Source: Citreicoccus inhibens (GTDB lineage: Bacteria; Myxococcota; Myxococcia; Myxococcales; Myxococcaceae). Taken from it: 64,000 nucleotides of DNA. The notes under the pieces are model-generated. The model searched no databases. It was not told the origin of the DNA and saw nothing but the letters and a program-made list of their open reading frames with translations. The translations under genes were made by a program, and so were the position numbers. Where the stretch lies: contig NZ_JAHNZT010000006.1 of the NCBI RefSeq assembly GCF_019039035.1, positions 62,001 to 126,000 of the forward strand. The letters are read 5' to 3'. This document shows positions 41,717-50,346 of this stretch, in pieces (the first letter of the stretch is position 1; each line of letters opens with the position of its first letter).

Positions 41717-43441
41717 CTACTCCGCCTTCGGGGCCGGTGGCGCGGAGGCCGGCGCCAACTCGAGCGTCACTTCCAACCGGAAGCTGGCGAGGTCCGCCGG
41801 GTACTCGTGGAACAGGACGAGGAAGGGCACGGCGCCGCCGGGCTGAACCACCGTGGCGGCCGCGTCCAGTCGCTGGCGCAGCGCGGAGACGGACTCCGCG
41901 GTGGACAGGCCGAACAGGTCCTCGGGCGTGGGCAGCGCTCCGGCCAGTCCCTCCGTGGAGCGCACGCGCTGGTCCCCGTCAAAGAGCGCGGCACGCACGC
42001 GGACGCGCGAGGCGGAGGTCGCCGTGCTCCGCACCTCGCCGCGAACCAGGAAGAGTTGCTGGCCATCGCGCGTCTCGTACAGGCCATTGGACACGTCGCG
42101 CGCCTGGAGGGGACGAGACGCGGTCGGCGTGACGAGCGCGCGCAGGCGCTCGGGGGACAACGCGGACAGGTCGAGCCGTCCCTCGCGCAGGTAGACATGG
42201 CCCACCGCGCCCAGGCCCACCACCAGCACGGTCGCGATCGCCACGTTGGCGACGAGCCCGGTCACCTTGCGCGCTCGGCTGGAACCGCTGCGCTGGGGAA
42301 TGCCCACGTCCTCGGGCCGCGCGGACGGCTTCGCCACGGAGACGGCGGGCCCCGCGCTGGCCGGGACGTCCTGCAGGTCCACCACGTCGCGCCACATGCC
42401 CGTGGGCGCATCCGAGGCGTCCAGCGCGGGCAGGTCTCCGAGCAGCGACACGCCCGGAGGCTCGGCGGGAGGCTCGTGGCCGAGCAGCGCCGCGCGCCCC
42501 GTGTCCGTCGCCCCGAGGCCCTCTTCTCCCGAGGCGCCGCCCGAGAAGTCGAACAGGTCGCCCAGGTTCTCCGTCGGCACGGTGTCCTGCACCGTCGACC
42601 CGGGCTCCTCCACGGGAGGCGGCGCCACCGGCGACGGAGCGTCGAGGTCCAGCGAGGCGAAGGGGTCCTCCTCCTCGACGGCAACCGGAGCGGGCGCGCT
42701 GGCGGTCCGCAGGGGCCCCAGCGGGCTGGCCCCAGCGGGAGCGGACGTGGGCGCGCTGGCGGCGCGGAGCAGCGACTCAGCCCGAGGCGCCGGAGGGGGC
42801 GCGGACGGCGGAACCGGGGCCCTCACCGCGGCCGAGGCCACCGGCACCGCGACCGCCGGAACCGGCGCACGCGGCGGAGCCGGCGGCGGTGACATGGCCC
42901 GCGGCGGCGCGGCGGGGGTCGGCGCGCGAGGAGGCGCCGCGCCCACCTCTTCCGCGCCCAGGTCGAAGTCACTGGTGAGCGGCGCGGTGGCCGGCGCGGT
43001 CATGAAGTCCGAGAACGGATCCTCGCCGGACAGGCTCTCGGGGCTCGGCTGCCCTCCGGCCAGCGCGGGCGGATACACGCCCACGGGCAGCGTCAACGTG
43101 CGCGTGGGCTCCTCGTTGCCCTCCTCGTCCACATCGATGTCGACGTCATTCCAGGACGACGCCGCGGGCAGCGGACGCGTCGCCTCGACCCCCGCGCCGT
43201 AGAACCCAGGGCGCGTGATTTCCACGCCCTTGGGGTCAGGTGCGACCCCAAAGTCCTGGAAGGGGTCAACCTGCCCGGACGGCTCCGGAGCAGCCACCAG
43301 GGCGCTCGGGTCCGACGCGGGCTCACGCGCGACGCGAAACGTGTTCTGACACTTGGTGCAGCGGACCTTGACCCCCTTCTCGGTGACTTTCTCGTCGGGG
43401 ATCTTGAACCGCGTCTGGCACCGCTCACACTTGACGATCAT
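41717..43441 (-). CDS. Zinc-ribbon (MJ0042-type) protein with a membrane helix and DUF3426-like C-terminus
   Basis: 574 residues. The N-terminal zinc ribbon 'MIVKCERCQTRFKIPDEKV' plus 'KVRCTKCQNTFRV' has two C-x-x-C pairs, a motif common in myxobacterial membrane proteins including gliding components. A Pro/Ala/Glu-rich region of about 340 residues follows, probably disordered. One hydrophobic helix ('VANVAIATVLVVGLGAVGHVYL', about 395-415) precedes a 150-residue beta-rich domain ('VRGEVRSTATSASRVRVRA', 'VPFLVLFHEYPADLASFRLE'), as in DUF3426 proteins. Cytoplasmic ribbon with an envelope-facing C-terminus is the expected topology. Role unknown. Confidence 0.85.
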   Translation of the reverse strand: MIVKCERCQTRFKIPDEKVTEKGVKVRCTKCQNTFRVAREPASDPSALVAAPEPSGQVDPFQDFGVAPDPKGVEITRPGFYGAGVEATRPLPAASSWNDVDIDVDEEGNEEPTRTLTLPVGVYPPALAGGQPSPESLSGEDPFSDFMTAPATAPLTSDFDLGAEEVGAAPPRAPTPAAPPRAMSPPPAPPRAPVPAVAVPVASAAVRAPVPPSAPPPAPRAESLLRAASAPTSAPAGASPLGPLRTASAPAPVAVEEEDPFASLDLDAPSPVAPPPVEEPGSTVQDTVPTENLGDLFDFSGGASGEEGLGATDTGRAALLGHEPPAEPPGVSLLGDLPALDASDAPTGMWRDVVDLQDVPASAGPAVSVAKPSARPEDVGIPQRSGSSRARKVTGLVANVAIATVLVVGLGAVGHVYLREGRLDLSALSPERLRALVTPTASRPLQARDVSNGLYETRDGQQLFLVRGEVRSTATSASRVRVRAALFDGDQRVRSTEGLAGALPTPEDLFGLSTAESVSALRQRLDAAATVVQPGGAVPFLVLFHEYPADLASFRLEVTLELAPASAPPAPKAE

Positions 43442-43596
43442 CAGCAGGCCCGGCAGGGGACGCGAGTATAGGCATACCGGGCGAACACGGCGAGCACGGT
43501 TCGGGCGGCTTGCTCGCTCCCAACCCCTCTGGTACGAGATCCGCCCCTTCGAGACCCAGGCATGGCACAGTCAGGAAGCATCCAGCCGCCTGGGTC

Positions 43597-43600
43597 GGAG
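43597..43600 (+). promoter_or_regulatory. Ribosome binding site supporting the ATG at 43607
   Basis: GGAG lies six bases before the ATG at 43607, an ideal distance. The upstream in-frame ATG at 43562 has no comparable element. Confidence 0.55.
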
Positions 43601-43606
43601 ATAGAC

Positions 43607-44272
43607 ATGAGCGAGGCCGAGCAAGCAGGCGCTCCGAGCAAGGAGCCGAAGATCATCAAGCGGTACACGAATCGGAAGCTCTACGACACCGTGGAGAGCC
43701 GGTACGTCACGCTCGATGAAATCGCCGCGATGATCAAGGAAGGCACCGAAGTGCGGATTGTCGACAACCGCACGAAGGAGGACCTGACCTCCGTCACGCT
43801 CGCGCAGATCATCTTCGAGGAGGAGAAGAAGAAGAACCAGATGCCGCTGTCGGTGCTGCGGGAAATCATCCGCCACCCCGGCGAGTCCATCTCCGGCTTC
43901 ATCCAGAAGGAAGTCACGCCGCGTGTGGCGTCCATCCGCGAGGAGGCCGAGTCCCGGCTGGACAAGCTGCTGCGCCGCGAGGACGGCCGCCGCCCGGACG
44001 AGGTTCCCCCCTCCGAGCCCCCCGCCGAGGAGGCCGCTGCCCCGTCGGACGCCAGCGGCGCGGGCCTCAATCCCGCGGACCTGCTCAAGGCCAGCCAGCG
44101 CGCGTTCGAGGACTGGCAGCGCAAGATTGACGAGCGCGTGAAGCACGTCGTCGAGAACCTCACCGGCAACCTGCCGGCGCTTGGTCGCGACATGCAGTCG
44201 CTCACGCAGCGCCTGGAAGAGCTGGAGAAGAAGCTCGAGTCGCTGGAGAAGAAGGACCCGAGCGCGCCGTAG
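43607..44272 (+). CDS. PhaR-like polyhydroxyalkanoate synthesis regulator
   Basis: 221 residues from 43607 (236 if the ATG at 43562 is used). 'KIIKRYTNRKLYDTVESRYV' with 'TLDEIAAMIKEGTEVRIVDN' and 'LAQIIFEEEKKKNQ' is the PHB/PHA accumulation regulator DNA-binding domain. PhaR is known to bind promoters of phasin genes and PHA granules. The C-terminal half is an acidic, Pro/Ala-rich linker then a coiled coil ('LTQRLEELEKKLESLEKK'). Whether this lineage makes PHA cannot be judged here. It lies convergent to the parA-like gene, with a coiled-coil gene behind that. Confidence 0.9.
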   Translation: MSEAEQAGAPSKEPKIIKRYTNRKLYDTVESRYVTLDEIAAMIKEGTEVRIVDNRTKEDLTSVTLAQIIFEEEKKKNQMPLSVLREIIRHPGESISGFIQKEVTPRVASIREEAESRLDKLLRREDGRRPDEVPPSEPPAEEAAAPSDASGAGLNPADLLKASQRAFEDWQRKIDERVKHVVENLTGNLPALGRDMQSLTQRLEELEKKLESLEKKDPSAP

Positions 44273-44278
44273 CCGCCC

Positions 44279-45079
44279 TCAGGCGCGCCGAGCCGCCCGC
44301 CCTCGCCTCGGGGCGGGCTCGCCATGGATTTCCGCCGCGATGGCCGCCAGCATCCGCGCGCCAGGGCTCCGCGGCGCGTACTCCCAGATGGTCTTCCCGT
44401 GGCTCTGGGCCTCGTCCACCTTGACGCTGTATCCGAGCGGCGTGGCCGCCAGCGCGTCCGGGAAGTACGCCTTGAGCCGCTCCAGGATGGCCGTGGCGAG
44501 CGCTGTCTTCCGGTAGAGCGTGGGCACCACCTTGGTGACGCGCAGCTCAGGACACCCCTCGGCCTCCCCCACCTGCCGCACCGTCTCCGCCACTTCCGCG
44601 CAGCCATCCAGCGCCAGGTACGTCAGCGCCACCGGCACCACCACCTCGGTGGAGGCCACCAGGATGTTGCGCGTGGTGAGGCCCAGCGAGGGCGGCGCAT
44701 CGAACACGACCGTGTCGTAGCCCGCGGCCTCCGCGGCCTTCAGTCGCTCGGCGAGCCGGTGCGCGCGGCGCGCGTCGGACGCCACCGCCACGGGGAAGTC
44801 CGCCATCTCTTTGTAGGCCGGCACCACGTCCAAGCCCTCGACCTGGGAGGGCTGAACGACCTCGTCGAAGCGCACCGCCGCGTCCGTCAGCAGGTGGAAG
44901 ACGTTGCGCGGCAGCCGCCGCACGTCCAGGCCCAGCACCTTGCCCGCGTGGCCCTGGGTGTCCAGGTCCACCAGCAGCACCTTCTGCCCTCGCTCCCGCG
45001 CGAGCCACGCCGCGGTGTTCACCGCGAGCGTCGTCTTGCAGGTGCCGCCCTTCTCGTTGATGAAGGCAATGCGCCGCAT
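44279..45079 (-). CDS. ParA/MinD-superfamily ATPase
   Basis: 266 residues. A deviant Walker A 'KGGTCKTT' at 10-17 keeps the signature Lys K10 and the P-loop Lys K15, with Cys in place of the usual Gly at position 14. Walker A' 'VLLVDLDTQGHAGKVLG' and Walker B 'YDTVVFDAPPSLGLTTRNIL' are intact. ParA ATPases dimerise on ATP binding and often bind DNA non-specifically to position plasmids, chromosomes or protein cargo. No ParB-type gene or parS-like site is adjacent; the preceding gene encodes a small coiled-coil protein (4 bp away), a natural cargo or adaptor. Confidence 0.92.
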   Translation of the reverse strand: MRRIAFINEKGGTCKTTLAVNTAAWLARERGQKVLLVDLDTQGHAGKVLGLDVRRLPRNVFHLLTDAAVRFDEVVQPSQVEGLDVVPAYKEMADFPVAVASDARRAHRLAERLKAAEAAGYDTVVFDAPPSLGLTTRNILVASTEVVVPVALTYLALDGCAEVAETVRQVGEAEGCPELRVTKVVPTLYRKTALATAILERLKAYFPDALAATPLGYSVKVDEAQSHGKTIWEYAPRSPGARMLAAIAAEIHGEPAPRRGRAARRA

Positions 45080-45083
45080 GCGG

Positions 45084-45386
45084 CTACTTCTTCGACTTCG
45101 CCGCGACGAGCGCGTCCAGCTTGCCCTCGACGGACGCGAGCAGGCGCTCCAGGTCGTCCACCTTCGCGCGCAGTTGCTCCAGGTCCGCCGTGGACGGCAG
45201 GTTCATGGCAGACAGCGCCGTGCGCAGCGTCTGGTCCATGGTCCCCTTCGCCGCCAGCGAGCGCGACACCAGCGTCTGCACCGCCGCGACGAACTTCTCG
45301 TTCGAGAGCAGTTGCTGCGCCAGCTTGCCAACGCGCTCCTCGCCCGTCTCCACGAGCTTCTTCATCACCGGGTTGTTCTTGAGCAT
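45084..45386 (-). CDS. Small phasin-like coiled-coil protein
   Basis: 100 residues from an ATG at 45386. Two helical parts: 'GEERVGKLAQQLLSNEKFVA' with 'AVQTLVSRSLAAKG', then a C-terminal coiled coil 'DLEQLRAKVDDLERLLASVE' ending in 'KSKK'. The size and helix-plus-coil design resemble phasins and PHA-associated proteins, and the PhaR-like gene is nearby. That is a resemblance, not a family match. Co-directional with the parA-like gene and probably translated just before it. Confidence 0.75.
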   Translation of the reverse strand: MLKNNPVMKKLVETGEERVGKLAQQLLSNEKFVAAVQTLVSRSLAAKGTMDQTLRTALSAMNLPSTADLEQLRAKVDDLERLLASVEGKLDALVAAKSKK

Positions 45387-45559
45387 GACCGTGCGTTTCG
45401 CCCGACGGCTCGCACGGCCCTCGGGAAGTCGGGATTGAGACGCCGCACTCTGTGGGGCTCCAACGCGGCGTGTCAAGCCGGGCGACACTGAGGGTGGCCC
45501 ATGGCGGTCGGTCGTTGACTCCCGAGGGGGCCATCCCTACGGTTCGCCGCTCGTTTTTT
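45387..45559. other. Divergent intergenic region, ParA operon and ArsA operon
   Basis: 173 bp hold both start regions. The plus-strand part ends in TCGTTTTTTATGG, where a T-run abuts the ArsA start codon and leaves no recognisable Shine-Dalgarno. Leaderless or weakly initiated translation is possible. Confidence 0.35.
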
Positions 45560-46474
45560 ATGGCCGGACTGCTCGACAAACGACTGTGGATCGTCTCCGG
45601 CAAGGGGGGCGTGGGCAAGAGCACCATCGCCGCCGCGCTGGCGCTTCGCTCGGCCCGTGCGGGCCGCCGCACCCTGGTGTGCGAGGTGAACACCCAAGAG
45701 CGCATCAGCGGGCTCCTGGAGCGCCCTCCCGCGGGCCCCGACGTGAAGCGCTTGGAAGAGAACCTCTGGGCGGTGGACGTGCGTCCCCAGGAGGCCATGC
45801 GCGAGTACGGCATCATGGTCCTGCGCTTCGAGACCCTCTACAAGACGGTCTTCGAGAACCGGCTGGTGCGCTATTTCCTGCGCTTCGTCCCCTCGCTGCA
45901 GGAGCTGGTGCTGCTGGGGAAGATCATGTTCCACCTGCAGGAGAAGCTGCCGGATGGGCGCTGGCGCTATGACACGGTGGTGCTGGACGCGCCGGCCACG
46001 GGCCACGCCATCTCGTTCCTGAGCGTGCCCCAGGTGCTGCTGCAGACCCTGCCCCCCGGGCCCATGACGCGCGAGGCGCTGAAGATGCGCGACCTGCTCG
46101 TGGACCCGGCGGTCACGGCGGCGGTGCTGGTGGCGCTGCCCGAGGAGATGCCGGTGAACGAGGCGGTGGAGCTGCACGCCGCGCTGAAGGACAAGGTTCG
46201 CATCCGCACGCACGCGGCCGTGCTCAACCAGTCCTTCCCCGAGCGCTTCACGGACGGCGACCTGGAGGCCCTCGCGGGCCATCCCGAGTTGCAGCGCGTG
46301 GCCCAGGCTCACCATGACCGGGCGGCGCTGGCGGTCCTGGCGGGCACCAAGCTGGAGCGCAACCTGCACGCGCCCGTGTATGCGGTGCCGCGGCTCTTCG
46401 TTCCCCGCTTCGGACGCGACGCGGTGGAGCAGGTGATGGGGCACCTGGAGCCCCTGGTGACGGGAGAGACGTGA
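45560..46474 (+). CDS. ArsA-family ATPase, first of a pair
   Basis: 304 residues. P-loop 'IVSGKGGVGKSTIAA' has the signature Lys K15 and Walker A Lys K20. Switch II 'TVVLDAPATGHAISFLSVP' parallels the D-T-A-P-T-G-H signal-transduction motif of ArsA and Get3. 'TREALKMRDLLVDP' and 'LPEEMPVNEAVELHAAL' are also family-like. It lacks a second ATPase half, so it would act as a dimer. Such ATPases serve in arsenite export or tail-anchored protein delivery; no ars genes are near. The paired gene overlaps its stop. Confidence 0.9.
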   Translation: MAGLLDKRLWIVSGKGGVGKSTIAAALALRSARAGRRTLVCEVNTQERISGLLERPPAGPDVKRLEENLWAVDVRPQEAMREYGIMVLRFETLYKTVFENRLVRYFLRFVPSLQELVLLGKIMFHLQEKLPDGRWRYDTVVLDAPATGHAISFLSVPQVLLQTLPPGPMTREALKMRDLLVDPAVTAAVLVALPEEMPVNEAVELHAALKDKVRIRTHAAVLNQSFPERFTDGDLEALAGHPELQRVAQAHHDRAALAVLAGTKLERNLHAPVYAVPRLFVPRFGRDAVEQVMGHLEPLVTGET

Positions 46475-47589
46475 GCACGACGGCACTCGGACCCGCGCTC
46501 GCGAGCAAGCGCGTCCTCATCTGCGTCGGCTCGGGAGGCGTGGGGAAGACCACGGTGGCGGCCACGCTCGCGCTGCGCGCGGCGGTGGAGGGGCGCTCCA
46601 GTCTGGTGTGCACCATCGACCCGGCGAAGCGACTGGCCAACTCCCTGGGACTCAAGGCGCTGGGCAACGCGGAGGCGGAGGTCCCCGCCTCGGTGCTGGA
46701 GCCCATGGGCGTGAGCCCCAAGGCCTCGCTGCACGCGATGATGCTCGACATGAAGGCCACGTGGGATGACCTCATCACCCGCGTGGCTCCGCCCGAGCAG
46801 CGCGAGCGCATCCTCGCCAATCGCTTCTACCAGTCCCTCTCCACGGCCCTGGCGGGCAGCCAGGAATACATCGCCATGGAGAAGGTCTGGGAGCTGCGGC
46901 GCCGCGACGACTACGAGCTCATCGTCCTGGACACGCCGCCCACGGCGCACGCCATGGACTTCCTCGACGCGCCCAACCGCGTGCTCGACTTCCTCGACAA
47001 CGAGGCGGCGAAGTGGCTGCTCACACCCGCGCTGAAGGCGGGCAAGGTGGGCCTGTCCCTCTTCAACCTCGGCGGCAGCTACGTGACGCGCGCGCTGGCC
47101 AAGTTCACCGGCGCGGAGATGCTCCAGGAGCTGTCCAATTTCATGCTCGCCATGTCGAGCATGAACGAGGGCTTCCGCGAGCGGGCGCGCGGCGTGCGTG
47201 CGTTGCTGGAGGACGCGCGAACAGGCTTCGTGCTGGTCACGAGCCCCTCGCCGGAGCGACTGGACGAGGCCATCCAGTTCCACGCCCTGATGAAGCAGAA
47301 CCGCATGGACGTGCTGGCGCTGGTGGTCAACCGCGTCCACCCGCTGCCTGCCCCATCGCTCTGGGATGAGGCCGCCACGCTGGCTCCCGGTCGCCGCACG
47401 AAGGTCGAGGAGACGCTGCGCGAGCTTCGCGTCCTCGCGGAGCAGGACCTGCGGGGCATCGCGCAGTTGAAGGATGCCTGCCCCGGCACGCCCATCATCC
47501 AGGTGCCCCGCTTCGGGCTGGACGTGCACGACCTCACCGCCCTGTGGAACACCGGCCGCTACTTGCTCGGCGACGACGTGCTCGCCTGA
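46471..47589 (+). CDS. ArsA-family ATPase, second of a pair, without the signature lysine
   Basis: 372 residues from a GTG in a GTGA overlap with the first gene. The P-loop reads 'ICVGSGGVGKTTVAA': P-loop Lys K26 is kept, but the signature position that is Lys in the first paralogue is Ser (S21). Switch II 'LIVLDTPPTAHAMDFLDAPN' is close to the Get3/ArsA form. Helical inserts 'SSMNEGFRERARGVRALLED' and 'PERLDEAIQFHALMKQNRMD' are longer than in the first copy. The unequal signature residues suggest a specialised heterodimer (inference). Confidence 0.9.
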   Translation: MSTTALGPALASKRVLICVGSGGVGKTTVAATLALRAAVEGRSSLVCTIDPAKRLANSLGLKALGNAEAEVPASVLEPMGVSPKASLHAMMLDMKATWDDLITRVAPPEQRERILANRFYQSLSTALAGSQEYIAMEKVWELRRRDDYELIVLDTPPTAHAMDFLDAPNRVLDFLDNEAAKWLLTPALKAGKVGLSLFNLGGSYVTRALAKFTGAEMLQELSNFMLAMSSMNEGFRERARGVRALLEDARTGFVLVTSPSPERLDEAIQFHALMKQNRMDVLALVVNRVHPLPAPSLWDEAATLAPGRRTKVEETLRELRVLAEQDLRGIAQLKDACPGTPIIQVPRFGLDVHDLTALWNTGRYLLGDDVLA

Positions 47590-47722
47590 GCGCCCCTGCT
47601 CGCCCGCCCGCTGCACGCCGGGCGCACTTGTGCAGTCCCACGCATGCGCCGGGCGCGCGGCGCCCGTCGGTCGGGGAGGCGGGGGCGCGCGGCGCGCATT
47701 AAGCTGCACGAACCCCACGGGA

Positions 47723-47776
47723 GGCGGGAACCCCCAGCGTTCCGCCGCTGTCCGGAGGGGGCCGGTCCACCGGCCC
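47723..47776 (+). other. Two adjacent hairpins in the leader of the TPR lipoprotein gene
   Basis: The first hairpin pairs GGCGGGAA (47723-47730) with TTCCGCC (47740-47746), with one bulged G. The second is a perfect 8-bp inverted repeat, GGGCCGGT (47759-47766) and ACCGGCCC (47769-47776), ending one base before the Shine-Dalgarno. They could modulate translation. I found no match to a known riboswitch consensus. Confidence 0.4.
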
Positions 47777-47782
47777 AGGAGG
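47777..47782 (+). promoter_or_regulatory. Strong Shine-Dalgarno fixing the start of the TPR lipoprotein
   Basis: AGGAGG lies eight bases before the GTG at 47791, which fixes that start over the upstream in-frame ATG at 47644. Confidence 0.75.
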
Positions 47783-47790
47783 ATGTCAGC

Positions 47791-48957
47791 GTGAACGGTT
47801 GTCAGAGGACACACGGGGCCCGGGGCGTCCGGCGCTGGGTATGGCTCGGGGTGCTGGGCCTGGGGCTCGCGGGCTGCCGCACCGCGGGCACGGCCGTGAA
47901 GCCGGACGCGCCGCCGGTGACCCAGCAGGTCCTGGAGTTCGAGCCGGTGACGGTGACGGCGGACCTGGAACTGGACCGCCTCAACGACGAGGAGCTCTTC
48001 GCGGGAGGCACCTCCGCCTTCGCCGCCAACGACTTCAAGCAGGCGGCGCGCTACTTCGGGCGGCTCGTGGACTTCCACCCCAACAGCCCGCATCGCCGGC
48101 AGGCGCTCTACAACGCGGGCCTGTCGCACCAGCGGCTGAAGGAGTGGGAGGAAGCCTGGCACCGCTTCTCGGAACTCGCGGACGCGGCGCACGGACAGGA
48201 TGACGCGCTGGACGCCGCCTTCCGCGTCGCCGAGACGCTCTACCATCTGGAGCGCTTCGACGAGGCCGCCACGATGCTGGCGACCATCGCCGCGCGACAG
48301 GACCTGAGCATCAACCGCCGGGTGGAGGCCCAGGTCCAACAGGGCATCTGCCAACTCGAGGCCGGCAAGTCCGAGGACGCAGAGACCACGCTGCGCAAGT
48401 CCATCACCACCTACGAGGCGCTCCAGGACAAGGCCGAGGTGGACGACTACTTCCCGGCCCAGGCCCACTTCTTCATCGGCGAGATCTATCGGCTGCACTA
48501 CGAGGACGTGAAGCTGGACCCCGCCAAGGGCAGCGACGCGCTCGCGCACGACCTCAACTACAAGGCCGAGCTGCTGCTGTCCGCGCAAGGGCACTACCTG
48601 CGCTCCATCCGCGTGGGCAACGGCTACTGGGCCACCGCCTCCGGCGCGCAGATTGGCGCGCTGTACGAGAACCTCTACGACAACATGGTGAACTCGCCCG
48701 CGCCCGCGGAGCTGAACGCCGAGGAGGCCCAGGTCTACCGCCAGGAACTGCGCAAGAAGATCCGCGTGCTCCTGACCAAGTCCATCAACATCTACGAGCG
48801 GACGCTGGAAGCCGCCGAGCGCATTGGCTCCCAGAGCGCCTTCGTGGACCGGACGCGCGAGAGCCTGGAGAAGGTCAAGAAGCTGCTCCTCGCGGACGCG
48901 GACGCGGAGGGCGAGCCCACGCCCACGCCCCCCAACCCGTCCGCGCCTCACTCCTGA
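47791..48957 (+). CDS. TPR-containing lipoprotein
   Basis: 388 residues from a GTG at 47791. Signal 'VRRWVWLGVLGLGLAGC' has a lipobox and Cys at residue 30. The mature protein contains TPR-like helix pairs: 'DLELDRLNDEELFAGGTSAF' leads into 'NDFKQAARYFGRLVDFHPNS', then 'RRQALYNAGLSHQRLKEWEE', 'ALDAAFRVAETLYHLERFDE' and 'RRVEAQVQQGICQLEAGKSE'. The layout resembles BamD/YbgF-type outer-membrane TPR lipoproteins. The last 100 residues form further helices with a Pro-rich tail. Probably an outer-membrane scaffold; the partner is unknown. Confidence 0.85.
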   Translation: MNGCQRTHGARGVRRWVWLGVLGLGLAGCRTAGTAVKPDAPPVTQQVLEFEPVTVTADLELDRLNDEELFAGGTSAFAANDFKQAARYFGRLVDFHPNSPHRRQALYNAGLSHQRLKEWEEAWHRFSELADAAHGQDDALDAAFRVAETLYHLERFDEAATMLATIAARQDLSINRRVEAQVQQGICQLEAGKSEDAETTLRKSITTYEALQDKAEVDDYFPAQAHFFIGEIYRLHYEDVKLDPAKGSDALAHDLNYKAELLLSAQGHYLRSIRVGNGYWATASGAQIGALYENLYDNMVNSPAPAELNAEEAQVYRQELRKKIRVLLTKSINIYERTLEAAERIGSQSAFVDRTRESLEKVKKLLLADADAEGEPTPTPPNPSAPHS

Positions 48958-49007
48958 CGTCCCCCTGGCTGGGCATGGGAGGGGCTCCGGGAATAGCGTG
49001 ACGGAGC

Positions 49008-50201
49008 ATGGAGCCCCTCTTCACTCCTGAGCAGCTCGCGGACATTCACGCGTACCACCTGCCCTATTACATCCGGGCCGCGGTGGATCCCTTCGTGAGC
49101 CTGGGCCTCCTCGCGTTGATGCTGGGTGTGCTCGTCCACCCGCTCTACCGAGGCGCCAGCGCCGCCGCGGCGGGCCTGGAGCGCCGCTTCGGCGCACTGC
49201 GCGAGGCCCCCGTCCTGCGCGTCGTGTTCCACGCCATGGACCGGCTGTGGGGCGAGTCGGGATGGGGCGCCGCCATCCTCTTCGCCCTCGGCGTGGACCT
49301 GTTCATCAAGGTGCTCTACCTGCCGGTGGACGTCTGGTTCTCCTACGTCCTGGAGCATCGCCACGGCCTGTCCACGTACACGCCCGGCGCCTTCGCCTGG
49401 GACCTGCTCAAGGGCACGCTCCTGGGAGCCGCCGCAGTGGTGGCACTCGTCATCGGGCTGTATGGGCTGGCGCGCCGCGTGCGCCGGTGGTGGTTGGTGC
49501 TCGGAGTGCCGGTGGCGGTGCTGATGCTCGTCGCCTCGGCGTTGGACCCCTACCGCGCTCGGCTCTACTTCGATCAGGCGCCCCTCCCCGCCGGCACGCT
49601 GCGCACGCGCATCACCGGCTTGATGGCCCGCGCGGACATCGCCTTCGCGGACGTGGTGGTGGAGAAGACCTCCGTCGCCTCCCGGCGCGTGGGCGCGTAC
49701 TTCGCGGGCCAGGGGCCCACGCGCACCATCGTCCTCAACGACGTCATCGTCCGCGAGCTGAGCGAGGACGAGATCCTCGCGGCGGTGGCCCATGAGGCCG
49801 GCCACGTCAACGAGAGCCGCTGGCCTGGACGGATTGCCTCGTCCCTGGCCCTGCTGGCCCTGTTGTTCGCCATCGACCGACTGCTGCGGCTTGCGCAGGC
49901 ACGCGCCTGGTGGGGCGCCACGCGCTTCGCCGACATCCGCACCCTCCCCCTCATCTCTCTCCTCCTGTTCTTCGTCATCATCCTGTCCAGCCCGCTCTCC
50001 GGCGCCTTCTCTCGTGAACGCGAGCGCGAAGCGGACCGCTATGGACTGCGACTGACCGGCGATCCCCAGGCCTTCCGGCGGATGCTGGTGAAGGCCGCTC
50101 GGGTCAACAAGATGGACCCCGAGCCCCCTCGCTGGGTCGTGCTCAAGGGGATGAGCCATCCCCCCATCGGCGAACGAATCGCGGACATCCCTGTGCCTTG
50201 A
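49008..50201 (+). CDS. M48-family membrane metallopeptidase (Ste24/HtpX-like)
   Basis: 397 residues. Several membrane helices, about five before the active site and two after. Zinc site H262-E263-A-G-H266 in 'VAHEAGHVNESRWPG', with the third ligand in 'SREREREADRYGLRL' (E-x-x-x-D). 'YLPVDVWFSYVLEHRHGLST' matches the Ste24 loop upstream of the catalytic domain, closer to the CAAX protease type than to HtpX. Substrates in bacteria are usually misfolded membrane proteins; no prenylated CAAX partner is apparent here. It starts 50 bp after the TPR lipoprotein and may share its transcript. Confidence 0.93.
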   Translation: MEPLFTPEQLADIHAYHLPYYIRAAVDPFVSLGLLALMLGVLVHPLYRGASAAAAGLERRFGALREAPVLRVVFHAMDRLWGESGWGAAILFALGVDLFIKVLYLPVDVWFSYVLEHRHGLSTYTPGAFAWDLLKGTLLGAAAVVALVIGLYGLARRVRRWWLVLGVPVAVLMLVASALDPYRARLYFDQAPLPAGTLRTRITGLMARADIAFADVVVEKTSVASRRVGAYFAGQGPTRTIVLNDVIVRELSEDEILAAVAHEAGHVNESRWPGRIASSLALLALLFAIDRLLRLAQARAWWGATRFADIRTLPLISLLLFFVIILSSPLSGAFSREREREADRYGLRLTGDPQAFRRMLVKAARVNKMDPEPPRWVVLKGMSHPPIGERIADIPVP

Positions 50202-50270
50202 AAAAGCGGCCGGCGGGCGGGCTCCCCTGAACTCCCTCGACACGCCGCCCGAGCCCACCCACCGGCAGCC

Positions 50271-50302
50271 GCCACCGGCCTTCCCCCTTTCAGGCCGGTG
50301 GC
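50271..50302. terminator. Hairpin between convergent genes
   Basis: An 11-bp perfect stem (GCCACCGGCCT at 50271-50281 with its complement at 50292-50302, 10-base loop) lies in the 145-bp gap between the convergent M48 peptidase and TPR chaperone-like genes. Neither side has a T-run, so it may act as a transcription barrier rather than a classical terminator. Confidence 0.4.
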
Positions 50303-50346
50303 ACTCCCTCCCCCCGCGGGCGCGCCCCCTGTCGCGCCCACCCCCT

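Noticed and set aside
47690-47790. Cobalamin or c-di-GMP riboswitch
   Set aside because: I could not match the conserved cores of either class. Only simple hairpins are visible.
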